From Hahellaceae bacterium (GTDB lineage: Bacteria > Pseudomonadota > Gammaproteobacteria > Pseudomonadales > Oleiphilaceae): DNA of 64,000 nucleotides. Shown here one piece after another: positions 1 to 8,825 of this stretch. The notes beneath the pieces were generated by a model. It made no database searches and was not told the origin of the DNA. It saw only the letters and a program-made list of their open reading frames with translations. Positions within the stretch are counted from its first letter, which is position 1. Each line of letters begins with the position of its first letter. The position numbers and the translations under genes are program-made. Where the stretch lies: assembly GCA_024234575.1 (NCBI GenBank), contig JACKOB010000002.1, forward strand, positions 62,001 through 126,000, written 5' to 3'.

Positions 1-983
1 ACCCCCTCGAACCGAGGGTCGTTACACATGTAGTCACCGCACACGTTTATTCCATCATCACGGGCTAAAAAATCTTGCCGTGCTACCACTTCGCCACTCC
101 TTTGGGAATATAACCATCGATGCGCATAGCTTGCCACAACGTCTATGTCACTTCCCACACACCGCTTAAATTCTTCTGTGAACATGGCAATGACATCTTC
201 TTTGGCCGCATCAATATGCTGCTTAGTCCAGGCTGAAGTGGCCTGCAATTGGTAAATATTTCCAGTGAAACCTGAATCCCTCCCAGGCTTGCTGTTCTCG
301 AGAGAGCAGCGAGCAATCAATGCGCTGTCGGGCATTTCCCGCTGTGTAGCCAAAGAGAAATTTGCGCTGGTGACTAACACAACTACCCATTGCGACACCA
401 TGTTGACACTGGCTAGAGACGCTTTTAGGGAGTGGTCTGCAGGCAACATAGCAGCCGCTTGTGAAGGCGGTATCGCCAGTACAACTCGGTCGCAAATAAA
501 CATCGAAGTGGCAGGCTTCCCCGCAGACGAATCAACGTAAACCACCCAACGACCTTCTTCTCGTTCGAGGTGACTAACCCTTGTGCCAAAACGGATATCT
601 AGCCCTGATGACAAATGGCGCGTTAACGAAGAGCTTCTGGGAGTGCCAATATACCTCTTCTCTGGGGTGGCGACCTTGGTCGCCGGTACCTCCGCAATCA
701 CGCCCTCGTCAATCCACTCCCGAACCTGACGCTGGAAGCTAAACGACAAGGCATTAAAACTTGTACAACCAAGATCAAAAGCCACCATCTCTGCAGATGC
801 CGTCTCAATTCTCTTCGATGACAGCCGTCCACCTGTGCCTCTTGCCTTATCGACACAGATCACGCGCTGTCCGGAAGCATGCAACTGCTGAGCTACAATC
901 AGTCCCGACAGTCCGGCTCCGATGACGATAGTATCTGTCTGTTGATATCGCTTTGTTTCCAGAATGTGTTTTTGTTCCTGCAT
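1..983 (-). CDS. Renalase-like FAD/NAD(P)-binding oxidoreductase (C-terminus beyond window)
   Basis: The reading frame is open from an ATG at 983 to the window edge, giving about 327 residues. The N-terminus carries the Rossmann dinucleotide motif VIGAGLSGLIVAQQL (about residues 20-34), followed by a GTGGRLSSKR motif typical of renalase/amine-oxidase-like flavoproteins. Near the edge is INVCGDYMCNDPRFEG, which matches the C-terminal FAD-contacting GD...EGA region, so probably only 10-20 residues are missing. The family binds FAD and oxidises small amines or reduced nicotinamides; the substrate here is unknown. The gene diverges from an ECF sigma/ChrR pair and has an ECF11-like promoter, so it is probably a member of that singlet-oxygen/photo-oxidative stress regulon (inference). 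Confidence 0.85.
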   Translation of the reverse strand, partial: MQEQKHILETKRYQQTDTIVIGAGLSGLIVAQQLHASGQRVICVDKARGTGGRLSSKRIETASAEMVAFDLGCTSFNALSFSFQRQVREWIDEGVIAEVPATKVATPEKRYIGTPRSSSLTRHLSSGLDIRFGTRVSHLEREEGRWVVYVDSSAGKPATSMFICDRVVLAIPPSQAAAMLPADHSLKASLASVNMVSQWVVVLVTSANFSLATQREMPDSALIARCSLENSKPGRDSGFTGNIYQLQATSAWTKQHIDAAKEDVIAMFTEEFKRCVGSDIDVVASYAHRWLYSQRSGEVVARQDFLARDDGINVCGDYMCNDPRFEG

Positions 984-1013
984 AACTTCCGCCCCAGCTC
1001 ATTAGTATTGCTG

Positions 1014-1043
1014 TAGTTACGCTTTTATCGCGATATTGGATCA
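1014..1043 (-). promoter_or_regulatory. Candidate ECF11-type (RpoE/ChrR) promoter of the FAD oxidoreductase
   Basis: Read on the minus strand, TGATCC (1043-1038) is separated by exactly 18 bases from TAACTA (1019-1014). This resembles the TGATC-N18-TAAGA-like promoters known for sigma-E/ChrR systems of group ECF11. The predicted transcription start is about 20-25 bases before the ATG at 983, with GGCGGAAG as ribosome binding site. The adjacent gene pair encodes exactly this sigma factor type, which supports the call. Confidence 0.6.
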
Positions 1044-1170
1044 TCACCCTATAGGTTTGGCGGTTTCGCTTTACCCTTTGACGCGAATCGTTTACATTTT
1101 TCTCATCACTTACTAGGACAACGCCAGTTTTCTTCGGTTTACGCAGAAAATCTCGTATAAGGAGCCCTCT

Positions 1171-1767
1171 TTGAGCCAACCTCTACCGGGCAGTAACCGA
1201 TCGCTGGACGATCTCATTATCTGTATCGGTTCGCAGCAAGACAAAGCCGCGTTCATTGAGCTATTTAATGCATCCTCAGCAAAATTAAAGTCTTATGCGA
1301 TGCGATGCGGTGCCAATAGCAGCGATGCTGAAGAAATCGTGCAGGAATGTATGCTGACCGTCTGGCGCAAAGCCGCCAGTTTTAATCCTGATACCGCCTC
1401 GGCAACAACCTGGCTGTATACAATCGTGCGAAATAAAAGGATCGACTTTTTACGCAAGGAGCGTCCGGATCAAATTCAATCGCTAGACCTTTGGCCAGAG
1501 CCTGGTTCGGACGAGCTTGAGGATGAAGTAGAAAGTGATCTAAATGGACAAGTCGCACGTAATCTATTACAGACCTTGCCAGAAGAGCAGCGCCAGATTG
1601 TTTTCAAAGTTTACTTTGAAGGCAAATCCCACAGCGAAATCGCAGCAGAACTCGATTTGCCGCTGGGGACAATCAAGTCCCGACTGCGCTTGGCAATGAA
1701 AAAACTGGACACCTTAGCGAAAGAACAAATGACATGGCTAATTATCATCCTAATGACGAGTTTTTAA
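1171..1767 (+). CDS. rpoE: ECF RNA polymerase sigma factor, RpoE/ECF11 type
   Basis: A 198-residue sigma-70-family factor with sigma region 2 (about residues 25-95, including the SDAEEIVQECMLTVWRKA helix) and sigma region 4 (about 130-185, LPEEQRQIVFKVYFEGKSHSEIAAEL). The start is a TTG at 1171, chosen because AAGGAG lies at 1159-1164, six bases upstream. The gene overlaps the downstream chrR-like gene by 34 bases, so the two are translationally coupled. In Rhodobacter and several gammaproteobacteria this pair senses singlet oxygen and controls photolyase, flavoprotein and lipid-modifying genes. The C-terminal hydrophobic tail (TWLIIILMTSF) comes from the overlap. Confidence 0.93.
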   Translation: MSQPLPGSNRSLDDLIICIGSQQDKAAFIELFNASSAKLKSYAMRCGANSSDAEEIVQECMLTVWRKAASFNPDTASATTWLYTIVRNKRIDFLRKERPDQIQSLDLWPEPGSDELEDEVESDLNGQVARNLLQTLPEEQRQIVFKVYFEGKSHSEIAAELDLPLGTIKSRLRLAMKKLDTLAKEQMTWLIIILMTSF

Positions 1768-2369
1768 TGCAGTTTTCTGCAGGCCAGCTACCCAATGCGT
1801 TGGGTATTCTGATTGCCTGTCACTTAGAAAAGTGCCAATCCTGCCGTAATAAAATTCGCGTCTTCGAACAAATCGGCGGCGAGCTGCTGCAAGATGCCGT
1901 CACCGAAAAAGTTGCCGAAGGCACGCTTGAAAAGCTCATGGCACGTCTGGATACAGCAGAGCCAATCACCAAACCTGTGGTTGCAGATGCGCGAATCCCC
2001 AAGCCACTACAACGCTTTCTGCCTGCCTATTATGACCAGCTGCCTTGGTCTGGCATGACCCGCAGCATCAAAGAGTTTGAGCTGCCGATTTCAGATCAGC
2101 AACTTACAGCCAAGTTCTACAAAATTGCCGCAGGTAAAGAGCTGCCAGAGCATACGCATCGTGGTAATGAGTTTACACTGGTTATGGCAGGCAGCTTTGC
2201 GGATAACGCCGGGGAGTATCGACAGGGTGATTTTATCCTCGCCGATACCCACACCATTCACCAGCCCAAAGCATCAAACGACTGTGACTGCATTTGCTTT
2301 GCCGTAATGGATGCACCACTAAAAATGACCGGATTCTTTGGGCGGCTGTTAAACCCGTTTTTACGTTAA
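1734..2369 (+). CDS. chrR: ChrR-family anti-sigma factor with cupin domain
   Basis: A 211-residue protein in two parts. The N-terminal zinc-binding anti-sigma domain shows His5, His30, Cys34 and Cys37 (HLEKCQSC), the same ligand pattern as R. sphaeroides ChrR. The C-terminal cupin (about residues 105-200) contains HTHRGNEFTLVMAGSF and a later HTIHQP, the usual metal-binding half-motifs. It is expected to hold the preceding sigma factor inactive in the cytoplasm until singlet oxygen or organic peroxide triggers release. The ATG at 1734 lies inside the sigma gene. Family identity is clear; the actual stimulus is inferred from relatives. Confidence 0.92.
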   Translation: MANYHPNDEFLMQFSAGQLPNALGILIACHLEKCQSCRNKIRVFEQIGGELLQDAVTEKVAEGTLEKLMARLDTAEPITKPVVADARIPKPLQRFLPAYYDQLPWSGMTRSIKEFELPISDQQLTAKFYKIAAGKELPEHTHRGNEFTLVMAGSFADNAGEYRQGDFILADTHTIHQPKASNDCDCICFAVMDAPLKMTGFFGRLLNPFLR

Positions 2370-2429
2370 GCGGGTTGGCAACGAAAGGAGCCTTGTATTA
2401 ACGGTGGCTGCGGCGTTTCACATGGCAAT

Positions 2430-3638
2430 CTACGCCAACAGCGACACAAAGCCACCCAACAGGCCGCTGCCTAGCACCACCAGCCAAGGTGGTAACTTCC
2501 AAAAAACCAGCGCCATAAACGCCAGCAATGCCCAGCCAAAATCCAGGGGTGATTTAATCGCACTGGTCCAGGCTGGCTGATAAAGCGTCGCTAATAACAA
2601 CCCCACGACAGCGGCATTCACCCCCAGCAAAGCGGCTTGTACCTTGTTATTCAACCGTAGCTGTTGCCAAAAAGGAAGCGCACCAGCCACGAGAAAGAAA
2701 GAAGGTAAAAAAATAGCGACCAAACAAATTGCTCCACCAACCCAACCAGTTGCCCCTTGATTCATCGATGCACCGAGAAAGGCGGCGAAGGTAAACAGCG
2801 GCCCTGGAACTGCCTGTGCGGCACCGTATCCCGCTAAGAAAACGTCATTACTCACCAACCCTGAGGGCACAACTTCGGCCTGCAGTAAAGGTAACACCAC
2901 ATGGCCACCACCAAACACCAGCGAACCAACCCGGTAAAAGGCATCAAATAACATCATTATTGTGGAGCCCGGTAACCATGCGCTCAACAGAGGCAACAGT
3001 ACCAATAACACAGCGAACAGTAATAACCAGAGCGCACCAGCCCGCCTACCGACATGCACAAATAAGCAGCCATTGTCAGCTGACAGCTTTAACGGATAGA
3101 GCCACAGCCCAACGATAGCCCCCAGAGCAATGACGATGAGAGGCATCACGGCAGATGGCTGCCACAGCATTAAACAGGCTGTCACGACCATGACAGACTG
3201 TCTCGCACGATCAGGGCACAAACTACGCGCCATACCCCATACGGCCTGGGCGATCACTGCCAGCACCACTATTTTTAGCCCTTGCAATACCAGCGGTGAC
3301 AAGAGAGCACCGTCACTGGCAATGACGTTTGCAAAACATATTAAGGCGATGGCAGAAGGAAGTGTAAACCCCAACCACGCGGCAAGCGCCCCCCGGTATC
3401 CCTGCCGATAAAGCCCTATCGATAAACCTACCTGGCTGCTTGCTGGCCCCGGTAAAAACTGACAAAGCGCAACCAGATCGGCATAATTTCTTTCTGATAG
3501 CCAAGCACGGCGTACAACAAATTCATCACGAAAATAAGCAAGGTGCGCAACCGGGCCACCAAAGGATGTCAGCCCAAGCCGCAAGAAAATGGTAAAAACT
3601 GACCACAGACTTGTCTCATCCGTTTTACTAACTTTCAT
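2430..3638 (-). CDS. chrA: Chromate transporter, CHR family (ChrA)
   Basis: A membrane protein of about 402 residues from the ATG at 3638; the frame extends to a TTG at 3683 but that extension has no ribosome binding site and is not family-like. It has two homologous halves, as in long ChrA proteins: the N-terminal half carries LGLTSFGGPVAHLAYFRDEF and QFLPGPASSQVG, the second half carries VFGGGHVVLPLLQAEVV and AVPGPLFTFAAFLG. About ten membrane segments are visible. Characterised members export chromate from the cytoplasm. No chrB regulator is adjacent; the ChrR next to it is an anti-sigma factor, unrelated to chromate reductase. Confidence 0.93.
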   Translation of the reverse strand: MKVSKTDETSLWSVFTIFLRLGLTSFGGPVAHLAYFRDEFVVRRAWLSERNYADLVALCQFLPGPASSQVGLSIGLYRQGYRGALAAWLGFTLPSAIALICFANVIASDGALLSPLVLQGLKIVVLAVIAQAVWGMARSLCPDRARQSVMVVTACLMLWQPSAVMPLIVIALGAIVGLWLYPLKLSADNGCLFVHVGRRAGALWLLLFAVLLVLLPLLSAWLPGSTIMMLFDAFYRVGSLVFGGGHVVLPLLQAEVVPSGLVSNDVFLAGYGAAQAVPGPLFTFAAFLGASMNQGATGWVGGAICLVAIFLPSFFLVAGALPFWQQLRLNNKVQAALLGVNAAVVGLLLATLYQPAWTSAIKSPLDFGWALLAFMALVFWKLPPWLVVLGSGLLGGFVSLLA

Positions 3639-3789
3639 TTTTAACCATGTGCATTTACCACAAAAGAAAACATCCAAACACAAAGCTACTTAAACTGTTT
3701 TGCTACATTCACCATAGGCGCTAAATATCACATATTAATGACAGGTGCCGGAGTCTTCCTGTCTATACTTTTTTGCCAGTCGCAAAAAA

Positions 3790-4137
3790 TCATGGAACAC
3801 CCAAGTTTGCGAGAATGCTGGGGTCAATATGTTTGGTGAAAGCTCTGGACGCCGCCTGTACCGTTATCGCAACGAAAATCCCGGTAAACATCATTCCTAC
3901 CAACGCGATTAGTACCGCAAGTACCTTTGCCTTTCTTCCCATCGGCCGAATATCCCCATAGCCAACAGTTAAGGCGGTGATGCACGACCAGTACAGTGCA
4001 TCAAACCGACTCCACCGTTCAATTCCTCCAGCTATCTGCCCCATCAACGCAATCAGTAGTCCTAAAAAAATCATCAGCGGCAAGCAAAAATAAATTCCTA
4101 AACAAAACAACTCTATAAATGTGATGGTAAATTCCAA
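3790..4137 (-). CDS. Small two-transmembrane potassium channel
   Basis: A 115-residue protein with TM1 (about residues 5-33), a pore helix, the selectivity filter TVGYGD (57-62) and TM2 (about 70-98). This is the minimal KcsA/Kef-type pore without an RCK or cyclic-nucleotide domain; it should assemble as a tetramer in the inner membrane. Translation probably starts at the TTG at 4137, because GGAG lies eight bases upstream on this strand. It stands alone between chrA and the divergent S1-domain gene. Ion selectivity for K+ is inferred from the filter only. Confidence 0.88.
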   Translation of the reverse strand: MEFTITFIELFCLGIYFCLPLMIFLGLLIALMGQIAGGIERWSRFDALYWSCITALTVGYGDIRPMGRKAKVLAVLIALVGMMFTGIFVAITVQAASRAFTKHIDPSILANLGVP

Positions 4138-4323
4138 TGTGAGGCTCCGGTGATATTTCTATTGTTAGTGGTGCACCAATTCTGACGGACATTATAGGCC
4201 ATTGTGAGGATAAGGATAAAAAACAACCTACTAAGTATCGTGGGATCTTAAGATAAAACTTCACGCCAGCGCGTCTGATGGGTAAACTTGCTTATCTTTT
4301 CTGCAAATTCAGCGAGGCATCAC

Positions 4324-5172
4324 TTGGCAGACATCGGCCGTGTAAACAGTTTATTAGTATTACGATCTACACCCCAAGGGCTTTATCTGCAGGGTGGCTG
4401 GCTGGGCGAAGTCTTGCTACCTACCCGCTATGTACCCGAAGGCTGCCGCGTAGGCGACACAATCGATGCCTTTATTTATCTTGACTCAGAAGACCGCTAT
4501 ATCGCCACCACCGAAAAGCCCAAGGCTCAGGTGGGTGAAGTGGCATTTCTTAAAGTCGTAGAGGTCAACGACTTCGGTGCATTTCTGGATTGGGGATTAC
4601 CCAAAGACCTGCTGGTGCCTTTTAATCAACAGGCTACCACAATGAAAGAAGGCCAGTCTTATCTGGTCTATTTATACACCGATGATGAAACCCACCGCAT
4701 TGCCGCATCATCCAAACTTAATAAGTTTATCCGCCACCGGCCTGAATACTTTACCAAAGGCCACGGGGTTGAACTCTATATCAGCGATAAAACCGATTTA
4801 GGCTATGTAGCTGTTATCGAGCATCGCAGCTGGGGCGTATTATTTTACAGTGATGTGGTTAAGCCCCTGCGCATTGGCCAACGTATCAAAGGTTATATCA
4901 AGCGTATCCGCGATGATGGCAAAATTGACTTAAGCCTGCATGCGCCGGGGTTTGCTGTGGTGGATGATATGTCTCGCAAAGTGCTGCGTGAGCTCGCAAA
5001 AAATGATGGATTTCTGCCGCTGTCAGACAAAAGCGAACCTGAGCTTATTTACGACCGTTTTGGTGTGAGCAAAAGAGCCTATAAAATGACCATCGGCACA
5101 CTGTATAAACAACAACTGATTACCATTGAAAAAGACGGCATTCGCCTGACGGAGCAAGGTAAAGATGCATGA
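4324..5172 (+). CDS. CvfB-like S1 RNA-binding domain protein
   Basis: A protein of about 282 residues with tandem S1-like OB folds (about residues 1-65, 68-130 and 140-210) and a C-terminal winged-helix segment (about 225-280, [20 protein letters not shown]). It matches the CvfB/YitL family, whose members bind RNA and affect virulence-gene expression in Staphylococcus. The start is set at the TTG at 4324, with GAGG at 4314-4317, giving the family-like N-terminus [13 protein letters not shown]; the frame also has a TTG at 4288. The stop overlaps the ATG of the next gene by eight bases. Confidence 0.87.
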   Translation: MADIGRVNSLLVLRSTPQGLYLQGGWLGEVLLPTRYVPEGCRVGDTIDAFIYLDSEDRYIATTEKPKAQVGEVAFLKVVEVNDFGAFLDWGLPKDLLVPFNQQATTMKEGQSYLVYLYTDDETHRIAASSKLNKFIRHRPEYFTKGHGVELYISDKTDLGYVAVIEHRSWGVLFYSDVVKPLRIGQRIKGYIKRIRDDGKIDLSLHAPGFAVVDDMSRKVLRELAKNDGFLPLSDKSEPELIYDRFGVSKRAYKMTIGTLYKQQLITIEKDGIRLTEQGKDA

Positions 5173-5407
5173 TCAATCAAACAATCCACTCCATGGCGTC
5201 ACATTGGAAATGATTGTTACGCGCCTGCAAGAACATTATGGCTGGGAGGAGTTGGGTAAAACCATTCCGATTAAATGTTTCCAGAAAGACCCCAGCGTTA
5301 AATCCAGTCTTAAATTTTTACGCAAGACACCTTGGGCGCGCACCAAAGTTGAAGATCTTTACGTGAAGATGCAGCAAGGCCCCTGGTATAAAAAAACAGG
5401 TCGTTAA
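5165..5407 (+). CDS. VF530 family (DUF2132) DNA-binding-like protein
   Basis: An 80-residue protein matching the VF530/DUF2132 family: [47 protein letters not shown]. The family has a compact helical fold solved for the Vibrio fischeri protein, and its function is not established. The ATG lies within the end of the cvfB-like gene, so the two are co-translated. It is followed directly by a hairpin shared with the convergent arsJ gene. Confidence 0.85.
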   Translation: MHDQSNNPLHGVTLEMIVTRLQEHYGWEELGKTIPIKCFQKDPSVKSSLKFLRKTPWARTKVEDLYVKMQQGPWYKKTGR

Positions 5408-5431
5408 CACACTCGCCTTTAGAGTGTGTTA
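5405..5431. terminator. Hairpin between convergent VF530 and arsJ genes
   Basis: Perfect 10-base inverted repeat TAACACACTC / GAGTGTGTTA with a 7-base loop. It overlaps both gene ends (the loop contains the arsJ stop codon). There is no long U tract on either side, so it may be a weak bidirectional terminator or a 3-prime-end stabiliser. Confidence 0.6.
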
Positions 5432-6648
5432 GTTACTTTATGTCGTGGTAACTTCACCGAAATAAGCGCAGTTATTGCGATAAATGCAGCAGAAACCCAA
5501 AGGCAGACGGCCAAACCGTAGTCTTGAAACAGCCATCCTGACAATATCGTGCCTATCAAACGTCCCATGGCATTTGCCATGTAATAGAAACCTACATCCA
5601 GTGATACCCCATCTTCACCTGCATAGCTGACAATCAGATAACTATGTAAGGATGAGTTCACTGCAAACAAGGCACCAAAAATAAGTAACCCAGCGATAAG
5701 CATCGCTTCAGCATGCCAGTTGTAAGTGAGGGATAACGCGATGATTACCGGTACAACGCCTAGGACTAAGGCCCAGCCAAGGGCATGGCGCCCATCTGGT
5801 GCCTGGCCACTTTTTGTTCCCGTGATTTTTGGCGCGATCCCCTGCACAAAACCATAGCCAATCACCCAGGTAGCAAGAAAGCCGCCGACATACCAGTGAT
5901 CCCAGCCAAAGGTGCTCGTCAGATAAACTGGTAACGCCACGACAAACCACACATCCCTCGAACCAAATAAAAACATTCGCGCCGCAGAAAGGTAATTTAT
6001 CGCTCTGCTTTTTGAGAATATCTCAGTGAATTTCGGTTTGTTCTTGGCTTTGCCCAAATCCTTTTTTAAGCTGATCAGGCTAAATATCCAAACCAAAGCC
6101 AGAGCTGACGCCATCCCCAGAATGGCCCCCTCAAAGCCACATAAACTTAATAACGCCCCGCCGAGAAAGAAACCTGCGCCTTTAAGCGCATTTTTCGAGC
6201 CGGTAAGTATCGCAATCCATTTATAAAGCTGGCCTTCGGCATTAGCAGGGACCAATAGTTTAATAGAGCTTTTCGCGCTCATCTTATTCAGATCTTTAGC
6301 AATGCCCGAAACAGCCTGCGCCCCCATCACCCAAGGCACGGTAAGTAATGCAGGAGGAACCAGCAACATGGCCAATGCCAACACCTGCAAAAACAAGCCA
6401 ATATTCATGGTCTTGTTAAGGCCCAGCCTCGCACCCAGCCAGCCACCAATAAGATTGGTGACCACGCCGAAAACCTCATAGAAAAGAAACAGCATGGCAA
6501 TTTCTAAAGGGCTGTAACCCAGACCATGAAAGTGCAATACGACCAGCATGCGTAAAGCACCGTCGGTCAGCGTGAAGGCCCAATAATTACCTGTCACCAC
6601 CATGTATTGACGAATTTCCGGGGAAAGCTGCGCAAGCCAATTCATCAT
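5419..6648 (-). CDS. arsJ: ArsJ, MFS-type 1-arseno-3-phosphoglycerate efflux transporter
   Basis: A 409-residue major-facilitator protein with about 11-12 membrane helices. The N-terminus NYWAFTLTDGALRMLVVLHFH and the segment SGIAKDLNKMSAKSSIKLLVP are characteristic of ArsJ. ArsJ exports the unstable organoarsenical made when GAPDH uses arsenate in place of phosphate; outside, the product decays back to arsenate. The ATG at 6648 follows the stop of the GAPDH gene by three bases. It is the last gene of an arsC/arsR-fusion, gapdh, arsJ operon. Confidence 0.95.
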   Translation of the reverse strand: MMNWLAQLSPEIRQYMVVTGNYWAFTLTDGALRMLVVLHFHGLGYSPLEIAMLFLFYEVFGVVTNLIGGWLGARLGLNKTMNIGLFLQVLALAMLLVPPALLTVPWVMGAQAVSGIAKDLNKMSAKSSIKLLVPANAEGQLYKWIAILTGSKNALKGAGFFLGGALLSLCGFEGAILGMASALALVWIFSLISLKKDLGKAKNKPKFTEIFSKSRAINYLSAARMFLFGSRDVWFVVALPVYLTSTFGWDHWYVGGFLATWVIGYGFVQGIAPKITGTKSGQAPDGRHALGWALVLGVVPVIIALSLTYNWHAEAMLIAGLLIFGALFAVNSSLHSYLIVSYAGEDGVSLDVGFYYMANAMGRLIGTILSGWLFQDYGLAVCLWVSAAFIAITALISVKLPRHKVTNTL

Positions 6649-6651
6649 TTA

Positions 6652-7662
6652 TTACGCCTTATCTGACCGGCCAACCAGTCGCATCAATTCCGCTGTTCGG
6701 TTGGCATAGCCCCATTCGTTATCATACCAGGCGTAGATTTTCACTTGCGTGTTGTTAACGACCATCGTCGATAGCGCGTCAATAATGCTGGAGCGCGGAT
6801 CAGTTTTGTAATCAATAGAAACTAACGGCCGCTCTTCATATCCCAGGATATCCTTCAACTCATTTTCAGCGGCCTCTTTAAACAACGAGTTCACTTCGTC
6901 TACCGTGGTAGGCCGACTCACTTCAAACACACAGTCAGTGAGTGATGCATTCGCAAGTGGAATACGCACTGCATGACCATTTAGCTTGCCCTTCAGCTCA
7001 GGGAAAATATGTGTAATCGCGGTCGCAGAACCCGTTGTTGTCGGTATCAAACTCATGCCACAGGCGCGGGCACGGCGCAGGTCTTTGTGGGGGGCATCCA
7101 AAATCGTTTGCGTATTGGTAATGTCGTGGATGGTGGTCATCGACCCATGCACAATACCAATCTTTTCATGGATAACTTTAACCACAGGAGCCAAGCAGTT
7201 TGTAGTACAAGATGCGGCGGTCACAATTGGATGCTGTTCTTTGTCATAGAGTTGATCGTTAACACCCATCACGACATTTAAAACGCCTTCTTCTTTCACC
7301 GGCGCCGTAACGACAACGCGCTTTACACCTTGCTCAAGGTAGGCTTGCAGCAATGCTTTCGCTTTCATCTTGCCACTGGCTTCTATTACCACATCGCAGC
7401 GAGACCAGTCCGTTTCAGCAATGGTTTTATTACGCGTACACGCAATCTGCTGACCGTTAATGATCATAGTGTCGCCATCATTACAGGCTTGTTGATGCCA
7501 GCGCCCGTGCACCGAATCAAAGTTAAGAAGATGCGCCAGTGTTGCCGCATCACCGGCGGGGTCATTAATCTGGATAATTTCTATTTCATCCCAATCAAAA
7601 GCAGCCCGCATTGTTAATCGGCCCATGCGACCAAATCCGTTTATACCTACTTTAATCGTCAT
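6652..7662 (-). CDS. gap: ArsJ-associated glyceraldehyde-3-phosphate dehydrogenase
   Basis: A 336-residue GAPDH. It has the NAD-binding start [13 protein letters not shown], catalytic Cys152 in ASCTTNC and His179 in TTIHD, and the C-terminal [11 protein letters not shown] motif. In ars operons next to arsJ this enzyme converts glyceraldehyde-3-phosphate and arsenate to 1-arseno-3-phosphoglycerate, the ArsJ substrate. GAGG lies seven bases before the ATG. It need not be the glycolytic enzyme of the cell; location implies arsenate detoxification. Confidence 0.95.
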   Translation of the reverse strand: MTIKVGINGFGRMGRLTMRAAFDWDEIEIIQINDPAGDAATLAHLLNFDSVHGRWHQQACNDGDTMIINGQQIACTRNKTIAETDWSRCDVVIEASGKMKAKALLQAYLEQGVKRVVVTAPVKEEGVLNVVMGVNDQLYDKEQHPIVTAASCTTNCLAPVVKVIHEKIGIVHGSMTTIHDITNTQTILDAPHKDLRRARACGMSLIPTTTGSATAITHIFPELKGKLNGHAVRIPLANASLTDCVFEVSRPTTVDEVNSLFKEAAENELKDILGYEERPLVSIDYKTDPRSSIIDALSTMVVNNTQVKIYAWYDNEWGYANRTAELMRLVGRSDKA

Positions 7663-7739
7663 AACTACCTCAGCGTGAATAAAGTTTTAAAAAATACAGC
7701 AAGCCAGGCTGCATCAATTCCCGGTGAATCCTCGTACCC

Positions 7740-8519
7740 TTACGCCTCTTTAAACCAGTTTTGCGCCCGATTCGGTCGGTCAGCCATTTGGTTTAGATTT
7801 CGGATACTAGCCTCAATAAATGCAATATTGTTTTCGGTGGTTTCGGCCAGCACCGACTTAGCCCATGACGGCAGATCAGGGTTAATACGATAGTACATCC
7901 ATTGCCCTTGTCGGCGATCGACCAGGAGACCGTTCTTTCTAAGCAAAGCCAAATGACGCGATACCTTGGGCTGAATGTCTTCTAACGCAGCCATCATTTC
8001 ACCAACACATAGTTCACCTTCATACTGAATAAGCATTAAGCAACGCAAACGCACTTCATCAGTGAGGCTTTTAAAGAACTGAATAGGATCAAGCGCGGCC
8101 ATCGGCACTTGCTGCTTAGTCTCAACAAGCACAAACATGGCGATACGCCTGCTTATTTCATTCAGTGTTATCTCAAACGGGTTGGGCCCATTTCTGTTGA
8201 CAGGGTCTTCGAAACTCCAATCCATTCTTTTGCCGGCAATAGAATAGGTTTTACATTCAAGACGCGCCTTATCACAAAGGGAAATGACGTAGTCAAAATC
8301 CTGATCTTGTAACTCACTGACATTCTTTGATCTGAGAGCATTTTGTGCGACACCAAACTTCGCCAGCACTGCTAAGGTTTGAGGATGAACGTCCACGGGC
8401 TGTGTACCCGCACTAAAGACCTCAAACTCATCACCTGCCATATGACGCAGAAGCACTTCTGCCATTTGTGATCGGGCAGAATTGCCTGTACACAGAAATA
8501 AAACCTTTCGCTTTTTCAT
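7740..8519 (-). CDS. Fused arsenate reductase (ArsC, LMW-PTP type) and ArsR repressor
   Basis: A 259-residue two-domain protein. Residues 1-135 are a thioredoxin-coupled arsenate reductase: P-loop C10-TGNSAR-S17 and the redox pair Cys82/Cys89, at the same positions as the catalytic triad in S. aureus pI258 ArsC. Residues 140-259 are an ArsR/SmtB winged helix (DPIQFFKSLTDEVRLRCLML, then QPKVSRHLALLRKNGLL), whose ancestral start was probably Met140. The metal site differs from E. coli ArsR: ELCVGEMM keeps only one Cys (171), with Cys160 as possible partner. One polypeptide thus would reduce arsenate and sense arsenite. It is the first gene of the operon. Confidence 0.93.
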   Translation of the reverse strand: MKKRKVLFLCTGNSARSQMAEVLLRHMAGDEFEVFSAGTQPVDVHPQTLAVLAKFGVAQNALRSKNVSELQDQDFDYVISLCDKARLECKTYSIAGKRMDWSFEDPVNRNGPNPFEITLNEISRRIAMFVLVETKQQVPMAALDPIQFFKSLTDEVRLRCLMLIQYEGELCVGEMMAALEDIQPKVSRHLALLRKNGLLVDRRQGQWMYYRINPDLPSWAKSVLAETTENNIAFIEASIRNLNQMADRPNRAQNWFKEA

Positions 8520-8552
8520 TGCTTAATTACCCAAAATTCACACCCCCAAACA

Positions 8553-8572
8553 ATATACACATATTCGTATAT
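8553..8572. promoter_or_regulatory. Candidate ArsR operator upstream of the ars operon
   Basis: Inverted repeat ATATAC-N8-GTATAT about 35 bases upstream of the fusion gene start, inside a very AT-rich stretch (8550-8590) that resembles the ATA-rich dyads bound by ArsR proteins. A second similar half, CATATAT, lies at 8582-8588. Confidence 0.45.
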
Positions 8573-8825
8573 ATTTAAAAGCATATATCTATAACGCAGA
8601 CGGATTGGTCGTTAAAGCAATTCTGGATGCAGAACGCGATAAGGCGTTTTCGACTTTTGATGCTCGATAGAACCTGTCGGAAGGCGCCTTTGGCTGCTCC
8701 GACCTACTGTTATATGCCTTGAAGCTTCATCAATCGTGGATATTAAAGCGCGGGGTTGATGAGGGTGAATCCAAAATCTATGTTAGGTAAACGGTCGTTG
8801 TTATCAGAATTACGCGGCGCATTGT
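8573..8825. other. Intergenic region between ars operon and sensor kinase gene
   Basis: No gene was found between the ars promoter region and the end of the sensor kinase gene. It holds one REP-like palindrome (8674-8706, listed separately). The rest shows no clear terminator or promoter that can be read by eye. Confidence 0.5.
8674..8706. repeat. REP-like palindromic repeat
   Basis: GTCGGAAGGCGCC...TCCGACCTAC: the outer arms GTCGGA/TCCGAC pair. It shares its core with two elements at 19303-19328 and 19377-19407, so it belongs to a dispersed family of short intergenic palindromes. Confidence 0.7.

Noticed and set aside
265..540. 91-codon plus-strand frame
   Set aside because: Lies inside the clear minus-strand FAD oxidoreductase frame, which has recognisable FAD motifs on both sides.
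1078..1116. Sigma-70 promoter for the ECF sigma gene (TTGACG at 1078)
   Set aside because: No acceptable -10 hexamer at 16-18 bases; the only AT-rich candidate is too far away or too close.
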